This document shows, piece after piece, positions 8,752 to 15,428 of a DNA stretch of 64,000 nucleotides. Origin of the DNA: JBAVVD01 sp049697115 (GTDB lineage: Bacteria; Acidobacteriota; Aminicenantia; Aminicenantales; UBA4085); contig JBAVVD010000007.1 of NCBI GenBank assembly GCA_049697115.1, forward strand, positions 1 through 64,000. Direction: 5' to 3'. The notes under the pieces were generated by a model. The model was not told the DNA's origin. It saw only the letters and a list, made by a program, of their open reading frames with translations, and searched no databases. The position numbers and the translations under genes were made by a program. Within the stretch, counting starts at the first letter, position 1. Each line of letters starts with the position of its first letter.

Positions 8752-8961
8752 ATGGAGTTCTTTAGAGTTTTGCTTAAAATCATGGCCGGTCTTATTGGCC
8801 TGCCGCTTACACTGGGGGGATTCGGTGGTTTCTGGTACGGAATTTACATGATCTTTGTGAAACATAACATCGGCGGAGGAATTTTTGTCGTGATCGGTTC
8901 CATTTTGGCTTTGACGATTGGAACGATTTTTGGGAAATTTGCCAGGGGGGATTATGACTGA
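8752..8961 (+). CDS. small two-helix membrane protein
   Basis: This 69-residue protein has two hydrophobic segments, IMAGLIGLPLTLGGFGGFWYGIYMIF and GGGIFVVIGSILALTIGTIFG, rich in glycine and separated by KHN. The short polar tail is KFARGDYD. No family is recognised. It is immediately followed by the 8978 gene in the same direction (16 nt gap), and the 9654 gene comes next, so the three may be one operon. Small glycine-rich membrane proteins beside toxin-like genes can act as immunity, holin or export helpers; that is only a suggestion from context. Confidence 0.55.
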   Translation: MEFFRVLLKIMAGLIGLPLTLGGFGGFWYGIYMIFVKHNIGGGIFVVIGSILALTIGTIFGKFARGDYD

Positions 8962-8977
8962 CGGAAGGAGAACAACC

Positions 8978-9643
8978 ATGGACTTGAAGACACAGCTTCA
9001 AAAGCTTTTTGAAAAGCACGAGCCGGATATCGGCGAATACGCTTGGATGTACGAAACAGACAGGTGGGCGGAGCTCGTCTTTTGCCTGTTGAATCAATGC
9101 GGCAGACAGGCTCCTGAAACCGCTCGAATGGCGGTCGATATGCTTCAAAATTTGGAATTGATCCAGGTGGACAAGCTGGCGGCGATCCGGAAGCTCAATG
9201 ACGAGAATGCGGTTGTCCTATCCTACATCTTGAAACGGTATGGTTTTTCAGAGGGAGACTCACAGCGCGCGATCCGTTTGCTGGCCCATGTGGCGAGAGT
9301 CATCCAGAAAGAATACGGAGGCAAGATACAACGGTGCCTTCGACGGCATGGAGAGATGATCCGCGATGAGCTGGCCGGTGCATTTGGCAGCGAATTATTG
9401 AAAGAGGCCCAACTTCGCTACGCGCTTTCTCACTGGCTGCAGAATGCATTCAGTCTGCCCATTTCTTTGGAGCATCGGGCAGTAAAGGAGTTTTGCAGAA
9501 AAAACAGAGTCCGTATCCAGGATCTGTGGCGGGCTTCCGATGATCTGGATCTTAATATTTCTCTTGTCGATGACCTTCTCGACATGGAGAAAGAAAGCGG
9601 CCGCGCGGATATCCCCAGGACGCGTGTCCCGCGTAAAAAATGA
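8978..9643 (+). CDS. uncharacterised helical protein, possibly HhH-GPD-like
   Basis: This encodes 221 residues, all predicted helical and soluble. The ATG at 8978 is preferred to upstream in-frame starts because GGAAGGAG sits 7 nt before it. The order of segments recalls endonuclease III-type HhH-GPD proteins: WAELVFCLLNQCGRQAPETA near residue 28, a VDKLAAIRKL helix, the segment ending SYILKRYGFSEGDSQRAIRL, then YGGKIQRCLRRHG, and later ISLEHRAVKEFCRKN. The catalytic Lys and the LPGVG hairpin are not evident, so it would be a non-enzymatic or highly diverged relative. The gene lies 10 nt before the 9654 gene and is probably co-translated with it. Confidence 0.6.
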   Translation: MDLKTQLQKLFEKHEPDIGEYAWMYETDRWAELVFCLLNQCGRQAPETARMAVDMLQNLELIQVDKLAAIRKLNDENAVVLSYILKRYGFSEGDSQRAIRLLAHVARVIQKEYGGKIQRCLRRHGEMIRDELAGAFGSELLKEAQLRYALSHWLQNAFSLPISLEHRAVKEFCRKNRVRIQDLWRASDDLDLNISLVDDLLDMEKESGRADIPRTRVPRKK

Positions 9644-9653
9644 GGAGGACAAT

Positions 9654-10961
9654 ATGGCCGGTCCTGGATTTAGAAACTTCGGCTCGGGAAAGTGGAAGAC
9701 CACTATGATGGATTATCCTCATTCCGGCATTAAAACGCCCGATTGGGCCCGCATTTCTGTTTATAGAGATGGCCGTCTCATCGGCCAATTTCCCGGAGGG
9801 ACGGAGATCAGGCGAATCCCACGTCCGTACCGACCCCCTGAAAGAACCTGGAAGCCTAAGCCTCCCACCCAGCGGGAGCTGGATATAGCGAATCGCATCG
9901 CTCAACGCCGGGCCATGGATGAGGCCGGGCGGCAGGCGGAGAAGGCCCGTGAGCGTGAGCGGGCGGCGCGGGACGCGCGCATACGCGGGACCGAGGCCGA
10001 GCGCGCTCGCCTGAGCGATAAGCAAACCCGCGAGAGAATAGAGCGGGCAAGACAGCAGCAAATCTCGCAGCAGAAGAGAATTCGTGAAGAGGTTCTAAGG
10101 ACTTTCAAGGAAATGCAGGCGAGAATACAGCGCCAGAACTTTGAAATGCAACGCCGGAATAGGGAAAGTCAGAGGTCGGGCACCTGGCTTGGGACAGCTC
10201 TGGCCGACATGGTTCCTCCCGGAATCAGGCGCTATGCCATGCGTCGTCCCCTAGAAGATACTTTTTTCGGTCTGCAGGGAAAAAAGCTTATCTTCGCGCA
10301 AGCCGAGCGAACCGCCCGCCAGATTCAATTCGCCATGAATGATTTCAATTTCTGGGTCACTCAAGTGGCCAATATTGCGAGCGCGGTGATTGGCGCATCT
10401 GGCGAATATATGGCAACGGTAGGCATGACGCAGGCTCTGCAAAGCCTGAAAAAACCGATCGCCAGTTTTATCAACAGAGAAGTCGCCAGCTCCGCTGTGC
10501 GGTTATCGGGCCAGGCGGGTGGGGCGAAGTCGACCGATCAGGTCCTGATGGGCTGCCGAGACGAAGCCCACCGCATTGCTCAAAAGCTTTTTCAACAGGA
10601 TTTAGCGAGAGGATCACGGACAAGTCCTCAAGAATTCGGCAATATCGTCGATGCGATTTTCAAGTCTTTGGTCCAGCAGGCCAGGCGCGACGGGCTTGTA
10701 CCCAGGACGATACGTACGGCTCCGCCGCCGCTTTCCATTTCGGGGACGCATCTCCCGCGTGGGGGGGCTGTTGATGTCTGGGATTCCGCAACCGGAGTCG
10801 GCTGGGATGTGACCAAGGCCACAGGGAGAAATGTCGCCGAACATGATGTCAGATATCTTTTGGGGCGTGCGAAGCGGGACGGAACCATCGTGCCTCCAAG
10901 AAACACCATGCCTGACGGAACACGGCTTCGCGATGTCAGGCCCCTTGTGTACCCTAGATGA
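9654..10961 (+). CDS. large coiled-coil protein with toxin-like C-terminus
   Basis: The protein has 435 residues, with the start at 9654 because GAGGAGG lies 5 nt upstream. A short N-terminal domain (VYRDGRLIGQFPGG) and a proline-rich linker (RPYRPPERTWKPKPP) lead to an Arg/Glu/Ala-rich coiled coil (about residues 75-170). A mixed helical region with WVTQVANIASAVIGASGEYM follows. The C-terminal 90 residues read like a nuclease-type toxin tail: SISGTHLPRGGAVDVWDSAT, then GVGWDVTKATGRNVAEHD and PDGTRLRDVRPLVYPR. This domain order resembles polymorphic toxins, but there is no signal peptide and no named family. The upstream small genes are immunity or partner candidates. Confidence 0.6.
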   Translation: MAGPGFRNFGSGKWKTTMMDYPHSGIKTPDWARISVYRDGRLIGQFPGGTEIRRIPRPYRPPERTWKPKPPTQRELDIANRIAQRRAMDEAGRQAEKARERERAARDARIRGTEAERARLSDKQTRERIERARQQQISQQKRIREEVLRTFKEMQARIQRQNFEMQRRNRESQRSGTWLGTALADMVPPGIRRYAMRRPLEDTFFGLQGKKLIFAQAERTARQIQFAMNDFNFWVTQVANIASAVIGASGEYMATVGMTQALQSLKKPIASFINREVASSAVRLSGQAGGAKSTDQVLMGCRDEAHRIAQKLFQQDLARGSRTSPQEFGNIVDAIFKSLVQQARRDGLVPRTIRTAPPPLSISGTHLPRGGAVDVWDSATGVGWDVTKATGRNVAEHDVRYLLGRAKRDGTIVPPRNTMPDGTRLRDVRPLVYPR

Positions 10962-11004
10962 ATTCGCGGGAGATAAAAGGGGGCGGGGATTATCGGCTGG
11001 ATTT

Positions 11005-11529
11005 TTACCGTTTTTCGGGAATGGTATGCTTGATATTTTCCCAGGCGGCCTTAAAGTCAAACGGCTTTCCGTGGGCGTTCTGGTGGCAGCTTAAACAAAG
11101 GGTTTTCACGGCGTCCGCGTCGGCATAGACAACCAGGCCGTTCTTCGCGGCTTCATCCCTGTTTCTCATGACGCTCAGTTTCTTGTATTCGCTTCCCGGC
11201 CCGTGACACACTTCGCAGGTGACGCCTTCGGCTTTGAGTTCCGGGGCTCTCTCAAACAGAGGGGCGTGGCATGTCAGGCATTTCGGGCTTTCCGGAGGAT
11301 TCGTTACTCCCAAGACTTGGGCGGCGGTTGAGGCCTGGGGAGAGCTCAGCGATGAAAAGGATTTCGAATGCCGGCTTTTTTCCCAGATCGGGAACTGCAT
11401 ACCCTGTCTTTCGGTTTTATGGCAAATCTGGCATTTCTGAACACCCACGTAGATCAAGCCCTGGCTGAAAAGGCCTGCGGCGAGGATGATGGAGATTAGG
11501 ATTCCGCTGGGAATAAAAATCCTCTTCAT
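11005..11529 (-). CDS. tetraheme c-type cytochrome
   Basis: This 174-residue exported protein has a signal anchor (IFIPSGILISIILAAGLFSQ) and four heme-binding CXXCH motifs: CQICH at about residue 33, CLTCH at 84, CEVCH at 105 and CLSCH at 145. Additional histidines (SRHSKSF, NAHG) could be distal ligands, as in the cytochrome c554/multiheme family. Start at 11529 has AAGGAG just upstream. It is the last gene of a minus-strand set with ccsA and resB, the System II haem attachment machinery it would need. A periplasmic electron carrier role is likely; the redox partner is not identified. Confidence 0.85.
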   Translation of the reverse strand: MKRIFIPSGILISIILAAGLFSQGLIYVGVQKCQICHKTERQGMQFPIWEKSRHSKSFSSLSSPQASTAAQVLGVTNPPESPKCLTCHAPLFERAPELKAEGVTCEVCHGPGSEYKKLSVMRNRDEAAKNGLVVYADADAVKTLCLSCHQNAHGKPFDFKAAWENIKHTIPEKR

Positions 11530-11665
11530 GGAGACTCCTTTCAAATCGTTGATCCACAAAAATTTTAGTCGATATCAGGCGGGGATGTCAACGAAAATAC
11601 GATTATGACGCGGGTTCCATTTTCAAATTGACTGGCAGATAAAATGACCGGCGCAAGCCTTCGGC

Positions 11666-12484
11666 TCAAGCATAGCTGTGGAGTCCCGAAAGCAAGTAAT
11701 TGACGCCGAAATAGGTGAAAAGGGCGGCCAGAAAGCCGAGGACGGCGATGATGGCAGACCGCCGGCCCTTCCAGCCCATGACGATTCTCGTATGAAGATA
11801 TAGAGCGAAGACGAACCAGGTGATAAGGCTCCAGACTTCTTTAGGATCCCAGCTCCAGTAAGCTCCCCAGGCTTTGTAAGCCCAGACCATTCCGAAGATA
11901 AGCCCTCCCAGGGTGAAGAGAGGAAAACCGACGGCCACACACCGGTAGCTCACCGAATCCAGCTTTTCCGAGGGCAGGCCTGATTTTACGGCTTGCCCTT
12001 TTTTCTCCCTGGAGTCGGCCACGAGATACAGAATGCTGGTGATAAAGGCGACGGCGAAGAATGCTTCACCCAGGAGAGTCACGGATACATGGAGCCAGAG
12101 CCAGTAGCTCTGGAGGGCTGGAACGAGGGGGGCTGTTTCTTTGGGCATGATGGGGGATGACGCCAGGGCCATGAACGCAATGACAATGAGCATTAAGTAA
12201 GCCCCGATCCTGGGGATCTTGAATTTTCTGTCGATCAGGAGATAAGCCAGGACCGAGCTCCAGGAAAGGAAGGAAAGGGACTCGTACATGTTGGTGAAGG
12301 GAGCGTGCCCGCTTTCGACGGTCCTGACGATAAGGGCGGCGCTGTGCATGATCAACCCGGTCAGGGCCAGCAGGAATCCGGTTTTGGCGGATCGTTCTTT
12401 TTTTGAGAAGCTAAAGGATAGATAAAGAAAAGCGGAGAGGATGTAAAGGATAAAGGTTATGAGAAACAAAGTGGATTCGTTCAT
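11666..12484 (-). CDS. ccsA: cytochrome c biogenesis protein CcsA (ResC)
   Basis: An integral membrane protein of 272 residues with about eight hydrophobic helices. The tryptophan-rich haem-handling motif is visible as WGAYWSWDPKEVWSLITWFV, with histidines before (WLWLHVSV) and after (LYLHTRIVMGWKG) it. CcsA together with ResB exports haem and ligates it to CXXCH apocytochromes in System II. Its ATG overlaps the resB stop by 4 nt (ATGA). Length is somewhat below many CcsA proteins, but the haem domain is complete. The substrate cytochrome gene follows directly. Confidence 0.93.
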   Translation of the reverse strand: MNESTLFLITFILYILSAFLYLSFSFSKKERSAKTGFLLALTGLIMHSAALIVRTVESGHAPFTNMYESLSFLSWSSVLAYLLIDRKFKIPRIGAYLMLIVIAFMALASSPIMPKETAPLVPALQSYWLWLHVSVTLLGEAFFAVAFITSILYLVADSREKKGQAVKSGLPSEKLDSVSYRCVAVGFPLFTLGGLIFGMVWAYKAWGAYWSWDPKEVWSLITWFVFALYLHTRIVMGWKGRRSAIIAVLGFLAALFTYFGVNYLLSGLHSYA

Positions 12485-13836
12485 TTGGATCTCCTTAGGG
12501 AATTCATGATATGTTCAAACTCCGTTTGAAAACCTTCTTTGTTCTTGGCCGCTATTCCTCCGGCAGTCACTTCGGTCTTCCCCTGGATTTCTTCCAGGAT
12601 GATCTTGATTTCCCTCGTGGGCCAATAGAACGCCAGGAATAAACCGATCATCAGGAATATGCTTCCCGCCCAAATCAGGTTGACTCCGGGGTCCCTGGCG
12701 GCTTCGATGACCGAGAACTGGCCGGCCTTGTAATTCTTGAGCTCGAAAGACAGCCCAGTTTCTTTCAGAGAGTGCATCCGGGCAAAATCGGGGAAGTTGG
12801 CGAAAATCCAGCCGGAAAAGACTTTTTCCCCTTTCTGCCAGCCCTCGATAAAGGCGGCGGGATTGTTCGGTTCCTGTGAGCGCGAAAAAGCCTGGTTGTC
12901 CTCCCCGATTATGAAATCGGGAATGAACCTCATGACCGAGATCTGGGTTGACTCCTGATCCTCTAAAGGGATTCGTTCTCCTATTATCAAATTGGTTTTT
13001 CTGAGGAAAGACGGATCGTCCCTTTTCTTGGCCCATATTTCCAGCACAGGATTATCCCAGTTCCATCCGTAGCTGACCTGATAAAAAGAGAATCCCTTGT
13101 GCGAAAGAGGGTGATTGACTTCAACCTTTTTTGTCAAAAGGGCTCTGTTTTTCTCCAGTACGGTAAGAGTGCTTTTCCAGTCCTTCACGCTTCCGGTCGG
13201 GTAGTATTCTGTCTCGAATTTATCGAGTCGAAGCTCAAACCCGGTCCGGGGGACAGGAATAATCTGCCCCTCCATTAAAGTCAAATGCTCGCGGGATCCC
13301 CCCATGCCGCTCACGATTCCGCCGGCGATGATGACCAGCAGTCCCGCGTGGACAAGGTCCGATCCAAACCACCCCAAGATTTTTTTCCGGGCTAGGAGAG
13401 CGAGCTTCCCGTCATTCTCGGCTTCTCTCAAACGGTAGTGATGGGATATCAGCATCTGTCGGGCTACGGTTTGAGTGGCGGGAAGACCGGCATTCTTTTT
13501 GAACCGGCCCGTGATTCTCAGGGAAAGGATTTTTTTGGCGTCTGTTTCGAGTGTCGGGCTGAGGGCCTTTCGAAGTTTGGGAGAAAGGCGGGAGAGAGTG
13601 CAGATGGTAATGTTCAGGGCGAACAGAAAGAGCAGGACGAGGTACCAGAAGGAATGATAGACATGGGTGAGCTGTAGCCGGGTGAACAGGCCGGCGAGCC
13701 GGCCGTAGCGGACCGCATATTCCTGCAGGCTCCTTTGCTGGGGAATCAGGGTGCCTATGATTGAAGCGATTGCGATGATGATCAGGAGGACGATAACCAG
13801 TTTAAGAGAAGCAAAAGATTTCCAAAGAGACTTCAT
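12481..13836 (-). CDS. resB: cytochrome c biogenesis protein ResB (Ccs1)
   Basis: The protein has 451 residues in the ResB family layout. Membrane segments are LKLVIVLLIIIAIASIIGTLI (with the family signature IPQ just after), SFWYLVLLFLFALNITICTL and a third near DLVHAGLLVIIAGGIVSG. A long periplasmic domain (about 190-390) contains NHPLSHKGFSFYQVSYGW. A last helix reads LIWAGSIFLMIGLFLAFYWP, followed by a short cytoplasmic tail. It works with CcsA in haem delivery and apocytochrome reduction or chaperoning. First gene of the resB-ccsA-cytochrome set; the divergent neighbour begins 73 bp away. Confidence 0.92.
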   Translation of the reverse strand: MKSLWKSFASLKLVIVLLIIIAIASIIGTLIPQQRSLQEYAVRYGRLAGLFTRLQLTHVYHSFWYLVLLFLFALNITICTLSRLSPKLRKALSPTLETDAKKILSLRITGRFKKNAGLPATQTVARQMLISHHYRLREAENDGKLALLARKKILGWFGSDLVHAGLLVIIAGGIVSGMGGSREHLTLMEGQIIPVPRTGFELRLDKFETEYYPTGSVKDWKSTLTVLEKNRALLTKKVEVNHPLSHKGFSFYQVSYGWNWDNPVLEIWAKKRDDPSFLRKTNLIIGERIPLEDQESTQISVMRFIPDFIIGEDNQAFSRSQEPNNPAAFIEGWQKGEKVFSGWIFANFPDFARMHSLKETGLSFELKNYKAGQFSVIEAARDPGVNLIWAGSIFLMIGLFLAFYWPTREIKIILEEIQGKTEVTAGGIAAKNKEGFQTEFEHIMNSLRRSK

Positions 13837-13909
13837 GTTTGCACTCGCCCTTGTTAAAGTTCCTGTCTCTGCGTTAAAGACTACTAATAATATAGGGATT
13901 ATTCATTGA

Positions 13910-14294
13910 ATGCAAGAGCGATATGAGGCCCCAATTGAATTTCTAGGTGTTCTCTTCATCCTCGCGGTAGCTTTTCTCCTCGGCCAGGGTCAGGACGAGG
14001 AGAAGATCGCCAAGGCCCTGGAGGACCGGCTGGCCGGTCATCTCGAACTTAAGAAAAAAGATAAGAAAGACGCAACCAAAGAAGTTAAGGTGACTCTGCG
14101 CGATCAAATAAGCTTCAATCCTCAGCGGGCCGAGGTCCGTAAGATTCAGGGAGAGCGGAAACAAGTGGCTACTGGATTTCGGCGGGAAAAATGTTGAGGC
14201 TGTGGTTTCGCTGTTCCTTATCAAAGTCTATGGTTTCACCCATATATGCACGATTATCCGCGGAAAACTCCACTTCACCTATCTCCGGAAATAA
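13910..14294 (+). pseudogene. frameshifted small exported protein gene
   Basis: From the ATG at 13910 the reading is a hydrophobic start (FLGVLFILAVAFLLGQG) and charged segments up to VKVTLRDQISFNPQ, stopping at 14197. From about 14151 the next frame (+1) continues with strong protein character, NKWLLDFGGKNVEAVV then LFLIKVYGFTHICTI, and stops at 14294. One inserted base around 14150-14165 explains both halves, which together would make about 127 residues. Either the gene is broken or the assembly has an error here. No family is named. A convincing ribosome-binding site is missing, and the N-terminus may also be altered. Confidence 0.55.
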
Positions 14295-14601
14295 TAGCCT
14301 ATTTATCCTCATTTATATCCTGATCAAATTCGTCTTGTCACGGAGTCGTTGGCGTTTGCCATGATGGTTCCCCCACCCGACTCACAAGGATAAAAGCCAG
14401 AGCTTAATTTTAATGACATGATTTGCTTGTTCGCGTCGAGCGATTTTGCCTCTCTTCAAGCTCGGAATTGAGAATCCCATCGTGAGAACATGATATCTCC
14501 GGTTGCGGAAAATAGTTGCGGAACTATGTCAATGACATGAAAATCATCACCACGTCCGCAGAGACGGTTCTTATATTTTTTCAGCCGATTTTCGAAATCG
14601 C
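14295..14601. other. 307-bp gap between converging genes
   Basis: I see no gene here. The word AATGACATGA occurs twice (around 14411 and 14530). Near 14580 a TTTCGAAA palindrome lies just beyond the 3' end of the minus-strand barrel gene, without a convincing T-run. Confidence 0.4.
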
Positions 14602-15174
14602 TCAGTAGAGAAAGACGGCCAGGCCCACCATGAAAGACAGGACACTGCCGCTTTCGGATTCGCCTTCGTAAGACAGGCTCTGGATATGGTAGCCCACCTC
14701 CGCGGTGACGGCCACGTTCCTCTTCAGCATATACGCCAGACCGCCGCCGAAGCCGAAATCGAATCCCGTCATGGAATCCGAATGACTATTCCAGGATGAA
14801 GAGAGGCAGTAGTACTGGAGCCTCAGGCCGACATAGGGATAGAACTGATCGCTTTTGGTATTAAAGAAATAGGCGACGGTCGGACCGATGCCGGTTGTCG
14901 TGTCAGACCAATCGTCTCCGGATTGTCTGATGAGCATTAGATCCGCGCCAACGGCCAGGCCGCGCATGATGAAATACCGGAAGCCCGGCATGAGAAGCGT
15001 TGTGCTCATTCCGTCTCCGTACAGGTCTCCGCTGTAGCTCTGGAAGCTGAGCATACCGCCGATGTTGATGCTGCCCTTATCGATGGGGCTTGTCTGGGCG
15101 CTCGCTGTCGTCGTCAATAACGTCAGAAGGAATAGGGAAGACACGACGGCGAGAATGGCCTTTTTTCTTGTCAT
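14602..15174 (-). CDS. outer-membrane beta-barrel protein
   Basis: This 190-residue exported protein has a signal peptide (RKKAILAVVSSLFLLTLLTTTASAQ). Strands of a small barrel follow: SINIGGMLSFQSYSG, LMPGFRYFIMRGLAVGADLM, YPYVGLRLQYYCL, FGFGGGLAYMLKRNVAVTAE and the C-terminal SFMVGLAVFLY with a terminal Tyr. It belongs to the OmpA-like/outer membrane protein beta-barrel superfamily. The start at 15174 is chosen for the AGGAGG ahead of it and the signal peptide; an upstream in-frame extension of 52 codons lacks protein character. Single gene; function unknown. Confidence 0.75.
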   Translation of the reverse strand: MTRKKAILAVVSSLFLLTLLTTTASAQTSPIDKGSINIGGMLSFQSYSGDLYGDGMSTTLLMPGFRYFIMRGLAVGADLMLIRQSGDDWSDTTTGIGPTVAYFFNTKSDQFYPYVGLRLQYYCLSSSWNSHSDSMTGFDFGFGGGLAYMLKRNVAVTAEVGYHIQSLSYEGESESGSVLSFMVGLAVFLY

Positions 15175-15428
15175 GATGACCTCCTGAAATGATTTATGCG
15201 GATTTCCCGATGTGCGAATATCGGAAATCCGACGAACGCGCATTGCTTTACCATTTCTATCCCGACCTGTTCCTTGAATCCCTCTCTGCTGACCGGAATG
15301 GAAGCTTCTCTGTCTGATAATCCATAACAAATCCGTCTGAACTTGTCAATGAAGATTTGATGGAATCGCGACAAACAATACAATCGTATTTCTAAATTGG
15401 GGGTCGAAAAGAGTAATCCGTGGTTCAA

